A DNA stretch of 18,785 nucleotides, from the NCBI GenBank assembly GCA_029935325.1, contig JAOZKO010000015.1, positions 1-18,785 on the forward strand, in the 5' to 3' direction. Positions within the stretch are counted from its first letter, which is position 1, and every line of letters starts with the position of its first letter. Made by a program: the position numbers and the translations under genes. Below, piece by piece: positions 8,701 through 16,789 of this stretch. The notes below the pieces were generated by a model. The model worked only from the letters and a program-made list of their open reading frames with translations. It did not search any database and was not told the DNA's origin. Origin of the DNA: Bacteroidales bacterium. GTDB taxonomy: Bacteria; Bacteroidota; Bacteroidia; Bacteroidales; UBA1556.

Positions 8701-11700
8701 TATGGGTAAACGATATATATGCCTTAACTGGGCAGCAACAAACATCAAATAATTCATCTTGGCAACAAGCAAGTGTTTCTTTAACATCTTATGCTTCTAG
8801 TACAGTAAAATTACGCTTTAGAGTTATCAGAGGTATAGGATATGATGGTTATATGGGTGATGTGGCAATTGATGATATTAAAGTAGCTGTTGCCAATCAG
8901 CCTGTTACAGATTTTACTGCCTCACAAACAACTACTTGCGTTGCTGGTACTGTTAACTTTGTTGACCTTACAACCAATGCTCCAAATTCTTGGAAGTGGA
9001 GTTTTAGTCCATCAACAGTTTCTTTTATCAACAGCACTACTGATACAACACAAAATCCGAGTGTATCATTTTTAGCTTCTGGTGTATATACAGTTACACT
9101 AATTTCTGCTAATAACTCTGGAACTGACACATTGGTTAAAACAAATTATATTACTGTAAATAATACAGTAAATATTCCAAGTATTGAAACCTTTGAGACA
9201 TTCACATCAGGAACACCTGGTAGTTTCCAAAACGGATGGTCAACTGCTAATCAAGGTAATTACCCTTGGAATGTAAACTCAGGGACAACACCTTCCAATT
9301 ATACAGGCCCAACTATAGATCACACTTTAGGAAATACAAACGGGAAATATCTTTATACAGAGGCAACAGGAGGTGCAAATGGCAATACTGCTGTTCTTCT
9401 TTCGCCTTGCTACAACCTTTCATCTGCAAGTTCTGCTAGAGTAAGCTTTTGGTATCATATGTATGGCGCATATATTACAGCTTTACGAATGGATGTGTTT
9501 TATAATGGCGCATGGATAGATAACGTAAAAGTTATTACAAGCCAACAACAATCTACCAATGGTGCTGCTTGGCTACAAACCACTGTTAATCTAGATGCAT
9601 ATGTTGGTGGTAGTGTTAAAGTAAGATTTAGAGCTATTCACCCTGGAGATTATAGGGCTGATATAGCTATTGATGATTTCAAAATATTTGAACCAATACC
9701 TCCTGTAAATGACGAACCTTGTGGGGCAATAAGCCTAAATGTTGCATCAACTTGTACTTATACTACAGCAACTAATGTTAATGCTACTACTTCAATTGGC
9801 ATTCCACCTCCAGGTTGTGGCGGATCAATTTCGCAAGATGTTTGGTTTAAAGTCATTGTACCTGCTTCAGGTAGTATGATTATTGATGCTGACCCTGTAG
9901 CAGGAAGTTTTGCTGATGGTGCAATGGCTGCTTATTCAGGAACATGTTCTTCCACTTTAACTCTACTAACTTGTAATGATGATTACTCTGGTTCAGGAAA
10001 TATGCCACATATAACATTAAACAACCAAACTCCAGGAGATACTATTTTTATTAGATTCTGGAAATATGGCGGTGGAACAGGGCAGTTTAAACTTTGTATT
10101 ACTGAACCTCCACATTTTTTACTTAGCCCACAAAGCATTACCGTTGGTTATGCTGGTGGTACATCTGCAATTACAGTAAGTGCCTCCTCAACAATTACTT
10201 GGTCAGTTTCTGATAATGTATCTTGGTTAACTCTAACACCAGCATTAGGTACTGGAAACGGCTCCGTTACACTAAACTATTCTGCTAACGGAAGCGCACA
10301 ACGAACAGCTACTATTACAGGTATTGCTGCTGGAATGCCTAATCGTACAGTCACTTTTGTTCAGCAATCTTATGTAAATGCTGATTTTACAATATCATCA
10401 CAAATGTTGTGTGTTGGAACTACTCAAACTTTTATCAATACATCAACAAATGCAAGCTCTTATATTTGGTATATTGACAATGTTCAGAAATCTACATCTA
10501 CAAATTATGCTCATAACTTTGCAAGTGCAGGAATCTACGAAGTCAAACTTAAAGTTATTGGCACAAACTTCTCAGATTCTACTTCTAAGTATGTATATGT
10601 TGAAAGTATGGCTAGTCCAAATGCAGGTAGCGATACATCAATTTGCGAAGGTGGTAATGTAACTTTCAACCCTGGTTTAAACACAGGGCTTATAAATTGT
10701 ACTACTAGTTGCAATATACCTTCATACTGTGCTTCCGCTTCTAATAACGATAATTCGGAACACATAAGAAAGGTACAAATATCAAGTGTATCTAATTCTT
10801 CTACCAATACTGGTCCTGGATATGAGGATTTTAGTCAATATCTCCTTATGCCAGTTATTAAAGATTCTACCTATAATATTACTATTACGGCATTTACCAC
10901 AGGTAACTGGAAAGAATATGTGGATGTATTTGTAGATTGGAATAGAAATGGATTATTTGATGAACCAGCTATTTCATTGGGCTTTGCAACATTTAATGGA
11001 GCACATAACTTCTATGGATTCCTAAGCGTACCTTCAACTGCTGCCATTGGAAAAACTAAAATGAGAGTGATAATGAAGTATGCTAATGCTATAGCTAGTG
11101 GTTGTGAAACTGGCTATGGATATGGTGAAACTGAGGATTATATGATTGATATTATTGATAATGATACTCTACCTCATTCATGGACAGGACCTGCTTCTTT
11201 TACTTCAAATCTAGTTAATCCAAGCATTAGCAATATGGCTACTTCGCAAAGTGGCAATTACACTCTTACAACTACAAACGCTTATGGTTGTAGCAGTAAT
11301 GATTCAAAAAATATTACAGTAAATGCAATTCCAAATGTTACTTTCTCCTCTATTAACGATGTTTGTATTAGTCAATCACCAATTGCACTAACACAAGGCA
11401 GCCCAAGCGGTGGTGTATATAGTGGAACAGGCGTATCAAGCGGAACATTCAATCCTGCCACTGCAGGTGTTGGAACGCATACAATTACTTATATTGTTAC
11501 AAATGGTAGCGGTTGTTCTGATACTGCTACTCAAACTGTAACAGTAAACCCATCTCCTACTGTGAGCTATAGCGGATTACCAAGTACAATTTGTATTTCT
11601 GCTTCTAATGTTACATTAACTGGCTCACCAACTGGTGGTAGTTTTAGTGGTTCAGGTATTGAATTACAAAATCAGTTTAACCCTAGTGTTGCTGGTGCAG

Positions 11701-13952
11701 GAACTCATACTATTAAGTATTTTTATACTGATGCTAATTCTTGCTCCGATTCCGCAAGTGGTACTATTGGTGTTTTTGCATTACCTCAGGTAAATGCAGG
11801 ACTAGATGCTTTCGTTAATTATGGTACACCAGCAAACTTACAAGCTACAGCAAGTGGCTTAGTTGGATCAGCATCATATTTATGGTCACCTGCCAATATG
11901 GTTGTAAATGCAAATAATGCAGCTACAGCAACACAAAATCTATATCAAAGTACTACTTTTATGGTAGCTGTTACTGATAATAGCACTACTTGTTCTGATT
12001 CGGATCAGGTAATAATTTTCACTACTGGTGGCCCATTAGTACTTAGCGTTTATTCAGCTCAAGATACTATTTGCCAAGGCGATAGCACACAAATTACAGC
12101 ATTAATTAGTGGCGGTGTTGGAACTATTACTTCTTCTTGGACTTCAAATCCTGCTGGATTTACTTCCACACTATCTAGTACTTATGTTTTACCAAATCAA
12201 AATACTTGGTATATTTTTACAGCCTCTGACACTAGCAGTACAATCAAAGATAGTGTATTTATAAATGTCAATGCTTTACCTATTCTGGATTTTACAATTC
12301 CTACTGATGTTTGTGAAGGTTCTGATACAGTTCAAATAACTGCAATTACTCCATTAGGTGGAATTTTCAGTGGAACATCTGTTGTTGGAACTTATTTTAT
12401 TCCGCAAACGGCAGGAATAGGAACACATCCTATTACATACACTTATACCGATGGATTTGGTTGTACAAATACAAAAGTGAAGAGTATTAATGTAAATGCA
12501 CTTCCTACAGTAAGTATGACTAGCCTTAGCACTGTTTGTAATACAACTTCGGCATTTACTCTTACCAATGGCTCACCTTATGGCGGTACATATTCAGGTA
12601 ATGGAGTAAGCGGAATGCAATTTATTCCATCAACTGCAGGTATTGGTACTCATTGGATTAAATATACTTATACCGATCAAAACACATGTAGCAATAGCGA
12701 TAGTACACAACTTATTGTTAATTCAAGTCCAATGGCTAATGCTGGTGCTAATCAACAGATTAATAGTGGTAATACTGCTAATTTAAGTGGCAGTGCATCT
12801 GGTGGTACAGGAAATTATTCCTACCAATGGACACCAGCATCAATGCTTACAAATGCGAATATTAGCAACCCTACAACGGTTAGTCTAACAGCATCGCAAC
12901 TATACCAACTAAAAGTGGTGGATTTGCAAACCCAATGTAATGACTCTGATGATGTTTTAATTACACTTATTGGTGGAAATATGACTGCAATTATTCAAAT
13001 AGCTCAATCTCCAATTTGTCAAGGCGATAGTACTACTTTAAATGCAATTGGTTCTGGAGGAAGTGGTAATTATACTTATAGTTGGACATCAAGCCCTGGT
13101 AACTTTACTTCAAACCTTCAAAATCCAGTTGTATCACCTCAGGTGACTACTGCTTTTATGGTAATGATTTCGGATGGAAATGATAGTGCAAGCACTGGAC
13201 AATTTGTTATTGTAGATGTTATACCTCAGGGAAGCTTACCTACAGATACAGGTCTTTGCGCAAATGGACTAATATCACTTGACGCAGGTGGAGGCTATAC
13301 TTCCTATCAATGGTCTGATGGTTCAAGCGGACAAATAAATCAGGTTGATGGAAGCACTTTACCATATGGTTATACTAATTATTATGTTACAATAACCAAT
13401 GCAAATGGCTGTTCCGCTATGGATTCATCAAGAGTGGAAGTTACTCCTTCCCCATCAAATATGCTTGGTGCTGATACTAATATTTGCGAACAAGCAAATT
13501 TAGTTTTAGATGCTGGAGCAAATATGCTATCATACTTATGGAATACTGGAGATACAACTCAAACCATTACAGTATCTGGCTCCATGGGTCAAGGGCAATA
13601 TATATATTGGGCCAATGTGGTTAATTCATATAATTGTGCTGGTAGCGATTCAATTACTGTATCAATAGTTTATTGTAACTCCATAGTTGAATTGAATGAC
13701 AACTATAAAGTTAAGGTTTATCCTAACCCTAGCACGGGACGTGTGAAGATAGAAATATTAGGAGAAATTGACGATGATGTGAATCTATATGTTTTTGATA
13801 ATACCGGGAAAATGGTTTATAAAACAAATATGGATATCCGCGGCAATAAAACTATCTCAACAATTGATTTAAGTAATCTTGCAAAAGGAATGTACACACT
13901 TCGACTTTATGGCGATCATATTAATCGGGTACAAAAACTGATCATACAATAA
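5754..13952 (+). CDS. Giant secreted mosaic protein with T9SS type A sorting domain
   Basis: The product has 2732 residues, all in one frame. Order by approximate residue: signal peptide 1-22 (ends TSQAQ); about 14 Asp-box blades 111-770; PKD 778-863; MAM 868-1045; PKD 1052-1138; MAM 1141-1317; PPC-like domain 1318-1452; BACON 1453-1540; PKD 1541-1618; an Ig-like fold split by GEVED (1647-1802); a duplicated four-domain block 1860-2490; two Ig-like domains to about 2640; type A sorting domain 2651-2732 (VYPNPSTGRVKIE, ending VQKLIIQ). T9SS should export it and either anchor it to the surface lipopolysaccharide or release it. Adhesion or carbohydrate contact is inferred. The propeller shares motifs with VPS10/GH74-like proteins (HADHHCL, NGNDGGVY, GFQDNGT), but enzyme activity is unproven. 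An ATG at 5721 would add 11 residues before an otherwise standard signal peptide, so I prefer 5754. Confidence 0.92.
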   Translation: MKAILSILFLSIFFGTYTSQAQNINNIDPENNPIWIDMMQDPTANFFATQSAFEDYWRGRTRTKGDGWKVFKRWEAYMETRVSADGVKPLPNSVLQQYQQMMASGPLASSTGTWTNTGPIALPTNGTGQPNGLGRVNDLAFSHNNSSIIWAGAPSGGLWKSTNGGSTWTGLTDNMPTLGVSSILIDTTNPNIMYMGTGDRDGGDAPGLGVYKSTNGGISWNVSNSGMGNRVVGRIIMNQTNHAVLIAATSDGIYKSTNSGVTWQKKSITGNFKDIDFKPNNYNIVYATRATSAGATFFRSLNGGDTWTQITSGLSSTGYRMVIGVSPANTNVVYLVAGSSSGLVGIYKSTNGGSSFSTMATSPNLLGYSPTGNDNSSQAYYDLDVAVDPTNANVLYVGGINIWKSTNGGTSWSLNAHWVGSGGAPAVHADHHCLVFSPSDGALYNGNDGGVYKTTNGGTTWSDISSGLAIAQLYKLGQSASNGNILIAGFQDNGTASVNGTTWTTIIGGDGMECMIDPTDINYQYGSLYYGDIRRSYNGSYFGTIAKNNVNGINESGGWITPYCLQEGQAGTMFIGYKNVWRSTNIKATSTNSVSWTKISTFGTTTNLRVIENSPADNSIIYVSRGGSLFRTDNAGAATPTWSTVSGPGGTITDLEAHPTNANIVYATSSGSIYKSVNKGVSWTSIASNLPTGSKNCLVYDTTSNEGIYVGMDIGVFYKDASLNNWINFSSGMPSAAEVTELEIFYSSTPSQSRIKAATYGRGVWSSDLYLNPNSPPVADFSAVNPYVCSGGVVQFTDATAPTPTTWQWSVSPSTVTFVNSTTSSSQNPHIQFNAVGNYTVTLIAGNTNGADTITKTNYVVIGAAASTPFNENLETFTVINNDPGTWTGGWTYSNSGAFYWRADNATTTSANTGPNTDHTLGTNAGIYLYTEASSPAAGGDIANLISPCITIPSTGNVALSFWYHMYGSFITGLHVDILHNGVWVNDIYALTGQQQTSNNSSWQQASVSLTSYASSTVKLRFRVIRGIGYDGYMGDVAIDDIKVAVANQPVTDFTASQTTTCVAGTVNFVDLTTNAPNSWKWSFSPSTVSFINSTTDTTQNPSVSFLASGVYTVTLISANNSGTDTLVKTNYITVNNTVNIPSIETFETFTSGTPGSFQNGWSTANQGNYPWNVNSGTTPSNYTGPTIDHTLGNTNGKYLYTEATGGANGNTAVLLSPCYNLSSASSARVSFWYHMYGAYITALRMDVFYNGAWIDNVKVITSQQQSTNGAAWLQTTVNLDAYVGGSVKVRFRAIHPGDYRADIAIDDFKIFEPIPPVNDEPCGAISLNVASTCTYTTATNVNATTSIGIPPPGCGGSISQDVWFKVIVPASGSMIIDADPVAGSFADGAMAAYSGTCSSTLTLLTCNDDYSGSGNMPHITLNNQTPGDTIFIRFWKYGGGTGQFKLCITEPPHFLLSPQSITVGYAGGTSAITVSASSTITWSVSDNVSWLTLTPALGTGNGSVTLNYSANGSAQRTATITGIAAGMPNRTVTFVQQSYVNADFTISSQMLCVGTTQTFINTSTNASSYIWYIDNVQKSTSTNYAHNFASAGIYEVKLKVIGTNFSDSTSKYVYVESMASPNAGSDTSICEGGNVTFNPGLNTGLINCTTSCNIPSYCASASNNDNSEHIRKVQISSVSNSSTNTGPGYEDFSQYLLMPVIKDSTYNITITAFTTGNWKEYVDVFVDWNRNGLFDEPAISLGFATFNGAHNFYGFLSVPSTAAIGKTKMRVIMKYANAIASGCETGYGYGETEDYMIDIIDNDTLPHSWTGPASFTSNLVNPSISNMATSQSGNYTLTTTNAYGCSSNDSKNITVNAIPNVTFSSINDVCISQSPIALTQGSPSGGVYSGTGVSSGTFNPATAGVGTHTITYIVTNGSGCSDTATQTVTVNPSPTVSYSGLPSTICISASNVTLTGSPTGGSFSGSGIELQNQFNPSVAGAGTHTIKYFYTDANSCSDSASGTIGVFALPQVNAGLDAFVNYGTPANLQATASGLVGSASYLWSPANMVVNANNAATATQNLYQSTTFMVAVTDNSTTCSDSDQVIIFTTGGPLVLSVYSAQDTICQGDSTQITALISGGVGTITSSWTSNPAGFTSTLSSTYVLPNQNTWYIFTASDTSSTIKDSVFINVNALPILDFTIPTDVCEGSDTVQITAITPLGGIFSGTSVVGTYFIPQTAGIGTHPITYTYTDGFGCTNTKVKSINVNALPTVSMTSLSTVCNTTSAFTLTNGSPYGGTYSGNGVSGMQFIPSTAGIGTHWIKYTYTDQNTCSNSDSTQLIVNSSPMANAGANQQINSGNTANLSGSASGGTGNYSYQWTPASMLTNANISNPTTVSLTASQLYQLKVVDLQTQCNDSDDVLITLIGGNMTAIIQIAQSPICQGDSTTLNAIGSGGSGNYTYSWTSSPGNFTSNLQNPVVSPQVTTAFMVMISDGNDSASTGQFVIVDVIPQGSLPTDTGLCANGLISLDAGGGYTSYQWSDGSSGQINQVDGSTLPYGYTNYYVTITNANGCSAMDSSRVEVTPSPSNMLGADTNICEQANLVLDAGANMLSYLWNTGDTTQTITVSGSMGQGQYIYWANVVNSYNCAGSDSITVSIVYCNSIVELNDNYKVKVYPNPSTGRVKIEILGEIDDDVNLYVFDNTGKMVYKTNMDIRGNKTISTIDLSNLAKGMYTLRLYGDHINRVQKLIIQ
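6084..8064 (+). repeat. About 14 Asp-box (BNR-like) propeller repeats
   Basis: Successive units share the pattern hydrophobic strand, then (Y/W)KSTNGGxxW, for example LWKSTNGGSTWTG, VYKSTNGGISWN, IYKSTNSGVTWQ, IWKSTNGGTSWS and IYKSVNKGVSWTS. By eye I count 14 blades, some degenerate (RRSYNGSYFG, FYKDASLNNW). Two are nearly identical in DNA: AAATCTACTAATGGCGGTAG occurs in phase at 6231-6250 and 6795-6814. Fourteen blades would make two seven-bladed propellers. Confidence 0.8.
8082..9702 (+). repeat. Tandem duplication of a PKD-MAM domain pair
   Basis: PKD plus MAM (about 8082-8892) is followed by a second PKD plus MAM (about 8901-9702). The PKD copies start at GATTTTA 8091 and 8910, and the MAM copies share 25 identical bases at 8632-8656 and 9442-9466 encoding SFWYHMYG. 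The period is 270-273 codons. Both MAM copies end in AIDD(I/F)K. Confidence 0.9.
10696..11159 (+). other. GEVED domain inserted in an Ig-like domain
   Basis: The coded segment from IPSYCASASN through RKVQISSVSN, YEDFSQYLL, VFVDWNRNGLFDEPAIS and KMRVIMKYANA to YGETEDYMIDI has the conserved landmarks of the GEVED family, with its naming motif as GETEDY. It is flanked by the first part (NAGSDTSICEGGNVTFNPG) and the last part (SWTGPASFTSN, SGNYTLTTTNAYGC) of what is normally one Ig-like domain. I infer a domain nested in a domain. Confidence 0.7.
11331..13223 (+). repeat. Tandem duplication of a four-domain Ig/PKD-like block (~316 codons)
   Basis: Unit one (11331-12278) and unit two (12279-13223) are 316 and 315 codons long. 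Each has the same order: two Ig-like domains of the GGxYSGxGV, AGxGTHxIxY type, then an NAGxxxxxxxGxxANL domain, then an ICQGDST domain. Landmarks line up almost exactly: the NAG motif is at codon offset 154 and 153, and the Cys of ICQGDS at 247 and 246. The 11-mer CAAGGCGATAG is identical in both. Confidence 0.88.
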
Positions 13953-13960
13953 ATAATTAT

Positions 13961-13991
13961 AAACCACCGGCTTATGTCGGTGGTTTTTTTT
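13961..13991 (+). terminator. Intrinsic terminator of the giant gene
   Basis: AAACCACCGGC (13961-13971) pairs with GTCGGTGGTTT (13976-13986) around a TTAT loop, with one G-T pair. It is followed by an uninterrupted run of eight T (13984-13991). It begins eight bases after the stop codon of the giant gene and ends only 30 bases before the next start. Confidence 0.93.
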
Positions 13992-14021
13992 ATTATCAAT
14001 ACCCCTAAAAACATCCTAAAC

Positions 14022-16637
14022 ATGAAATTTATTCATATTACACTTATCCTTTTTATTAGTTTTTTATTTGCATGTAATTCAACACAAGAAAAAAACGATA
14101 CAGAAACCATATCTTTCTCGCAGGAGTTCTTAGACGCATCTATTTTTCATTCTGACAGTCTGAGAAATGAAATCCAGCAGCTAATTACAGAATCTGATCC
14201 CGAAAAAGTTAATGCATTAATTTTTCTTTATTCATATATGCCACTAGAAGACAAGGTAGATTATCCTCTTAGTTATTATTCAAATTTTGTAGATATAAGT
14301 TTAGAGATTAAATCTCAGATGCAGTGGAGTAGCAAAATCCCCGAAGAAATATTTTACCACTTTGTTCTGCCCCACCGAAGCAATAATGAGGAATTAGATA
14401 GCTCTCGGATTTTTTTCTATCATCAGCTAAAAACTAGAGTTGAGAATCTAAGTATGATGGATGCCGCTTTGGAAGTCAATCATTGGTGTCACGAGCATGT
14501 TTCCTATCAATCTAGTGATGGTAGAACATCAGCACCAATAGCTACCTACTTCAAAGGTTATGGGCGATGTGGTGAAGAATCAGTTTTCACTGTTGCGGCA
14601 TTACGCTCTGTTGGCATTCCTGCCCGACAGGTATATACTCCACGCTGGGCACATACCGATGATAATCATGCATGGGTAGAATTTTGGGCAGATGGAAAAT
14701 GGTATTATTATGGAGCTTGTGAGCCAACTGCAGTAGCAAATACAGGCTGGTTTACTGAGCCTGCTAGAAGATCGATGTTGGTATCAGCTCGAGTTTTTGG
14801 TCCCTATAGTGGTAATGAGAATATTCTGCACCAAACAACATATAATAGTGCCACAAATAGCCTTAGCGTTTACGCAAAAACCAATAATCTTAATGTTCAA
14901 ATAAAAGATGCTAATGGTAACACCATAAAAGGAGCAATGGTTGAATTTCAACTATATAATTATGGAGAATTTTATAGCATCCACAAAAGCAAAACAGATA
15001 AAAATGGAATCGCTAGTTTCGAAACTGGAATAGGAGATTTATTGATTTGGGCACATACTGATTCTACTTACGCCTATACAATGCATCGGAATAATTCAAG
15101 TGACACCCTACAAATGGCCTTACAAGATATCAGCTCCAAAGAATTTAGCATAAACTTGCAATACCACCCTCCTATTAAGCCCGAGCCAATAGTAAAGGAT
15201 CTTTCAAAAGACTCTTTAAACAAAATACAGCTTGTTTATGAAGATAGTTTGCGCAAAACCTATGAGGAAACTTTTATGGATTCTATAACTTGTGTTACTT
15301 ACGCTGATAGGAACAATGTTGATATAAACAAGCTCTGGCCAATAATAAAGAAGAGCAGAGCAAATTCACTAGAAATTACTCGCTTCCTTGATGATTCTCC
15401 AGAAAATCTGAAATCTAGAGCAATGGATTTACTTCAGGCAATTTCACTAAAGGATCTTCAGGACACTAAAGCAGAAACACTTTTACATCATCTAATAAAT
15501 ACTATTCCCTACGAAGAATTAAAGGATATTCCTGAAGACATTTATATTAAATACATCCTTAATGCACGTATAGGAGGAGAATTTATTTGGCCTTGGAGAG
15601 CGGAATTAATCTCAGCTAACGGAACACAAAATAGTGCTATAGAATATTTTAATTGGGCAAAGGAGAACCTAATTATTAATGACACTATAAATTACTCAGG
15701 TGTACCAATTAACCCAGCCTCTGTTATCAAGTATAAAATTTCGGATGCATATTCCAGAGATATTGCAATGGTTGCTATATGGCGTGCAAATGGAATAGCT
15801 GGCAGACTAGAAAGCGGTACAAATTTCCCTCAATATTATCAAGATGAAGAATGGCATACAGTGATTTTTAAGCAAATAGAAGATAAAGCAATTAGTAGCT
15901 TTGGCTTCTTAAAATTAGAGGCTCAAGACCCTGAACAAAAGCTATTGTACTATAAACATTTTACAATTGCTAAACTAAATGATGGTATTTATAAAACCCT
16001 AGAATATGAATGGGACAAAAATATAAATACCTTCCCTGAAGAGATAAAACTAGAAATAGGAAGCTATAGATTATGCACCGGAAATAGATTAGCAGATGGC
16101 AGTGTTTTGGTTAATTTTACCTTCTTTGAAATTACTGAAAGCCAAACTAAAACTATTGAAGTAAGCATTATCGAATCTAAAAAGGAGATTGAGGTATTTG
16201 GAGTATTTAATGCCGTTACAGATTTCAAGCAAGCTTCACAAAAGCAATCTTGTACTATTATAAATAAGTCCTATAAAATTCTTGTTTGGTTTCATCCAAA
16301 TCATGAACCATCAAAACATATTATTGAAGATATTTCCAAAGTAAAAAGCGAACTATCAAAAACCAATACCGATTTATTGCTTATAAATAACGAAGCTTTC
16401 GATTATACTAAACTTGATAATAGATACTTTGGTAATTTACCACAAAACACCCAATTTCTGGTTGATGAAAATAATAGTTTATTTACCAAGCTAAGTTTAG
16501 AAATCCGCAAGAAGATGGATGGAGATTATCCATGGGTTTTTGTTCTACGCCCTAATAATGAGGTGATTTATTATTCAAATGGCTATACAATAGGCATTGG
16601 TGACGATATAATAAAGCTTATTGAGGGGGATCTTTGA
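14022..16637 (+). CDS. Lipoprotein with transglutaminase-like and thioredoxin-like domains
   Basis: The 871-residue product has a lipoprotein signal with lipobox LFAC, Cys18 being the lipidation site. A transglutaminase/PNGase-like domain spans about 140-250: Cys183 in GRCGEES, His216 in DDNHAWVEFW, then YGACEP (Glu234). Next come a beta-sandwich segment (about 280-365; IKDANGNTIKGA, TDKNGIASF) and a mostly helical region. A second transglutaminase-like segment (about 540-640; SRDIAMVAIWRANGIAGR) has Ser-Arg where Cys is expected. The C-terminus (749-871) looks like a TlpA-type thioredoxin fold (ILVWFHPNHEPSK, YPWVFVLRPNNEVIYY) with no CXXC. It may bind or process peptides or glycopeptides in the periplasm or at the surface; the substrate is unknown. 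An ATG at 13974 lies inside the preceding terminator, so 14022 is preferred. It may rely on read-through from the giant gene. Confidence 0.85.
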   Translation: MKFIHITLILFISFLFACNSTQEKNDTETISFSQEFLDASIFHSDSLRNEIQQLITESDPEKVNALIFLYSYMPLEDKVDYPLSYYSNFVDISLEIKSQMQWSSKIPEEIFYHFVLPHRSNNEELDSSRIFFYHQLKTRVENLSMMDAALEVNHWCHEHVSYQSSDGRTSAPIATYFKGYGRCGEESVFTVAALRSVGIPARQVYTPRWAHTDDNHAWVEFWADGKWYYYGACEPTAVANTGWFTEPARRSMLVSARVFGPYSGNENILHQTTYNSATNSLSVYAKTNNLNVQIKDANGNTIKGAMVEFQLYNYGEFYSIHKSKTDKNGIASFETGIGDLLIWAHTDSTYAYTMHRNNSSDTLQMALQDISSKEFSINLQYHPPIKPEPIVKDLSKDSLNKIQLVYEDSLRKTYEETFMDSITCVTYADRNNVDINKLWPIIKKSRANSLEITRFLDDSPENLKSRAMDLLQAISLKDLQDTKAETLLHHLINTIPYEELKDIPEDIYIKYILNARIGGEFIWPWRAELISANGTQNSAIEYFNWAKENLIINDTINYSGVPINPASVIKYKISDAYSRDIAMVAIWRANGIAGRLESGTNFPQYYQDEEWHTVIFKQIEDKAISSFGFLKLEAQDPEQKLLYYKHFTIAKLNDGIYKTLEYEWDKNINTFPEEIKLEIGSYRLCTGNRLADGSVLVNFTFFEITESQTKTIEVSIIESKKEIEVFGVFNAVTDFKQASQKQSCTIINKSYKILVWFHPNHEPSKHIIEDISKVKSELSKTNTDLLLINNEAFDYTKLDNRYFGNLPQNTQFLVDENNSLFTKLSLEIRKKMDGDYPWVFVLRPNNEVIYYSNGYTIGIGDDIIKLIEGDL

Positions 16638-16789
16638 TTTTATGGGTGATTAATGGTTTTGAAGTTTTGATGGTTTGGGTATGCGTGGTGCGGATTTCAG
16701 AGCAATTACTTGTCAAACCGTTACTATGTTAATTAAATGTACTCATGTTCAATTTACCACCAGTTCTTTTTTGTTTTATTCTATAATTT
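16638..16789. other. Convergent intergenic gap, no terminator seen
   Basis: This gap of 152 bases lies between two converging genes. I find no hairpin followed by a T run on either strand, and no credible small gene. A short plus-strand open frame from 16675 runs into the opposite coding region and has no family features. Confidence 0.5.

Noticed and set aside
7481..10807. Several short open frames in other frames and on the opposite strand of the giant gene (7481-7705, 8398-8628, 8890-9075, 8897-9130, 10378-10662, 10535-10807)
   Set aside because: They are shadows of repetitive Thr/Ser/Asn-rich coding sequence; their products are low-complexity and the main frame encodes recognisable domains throughout.
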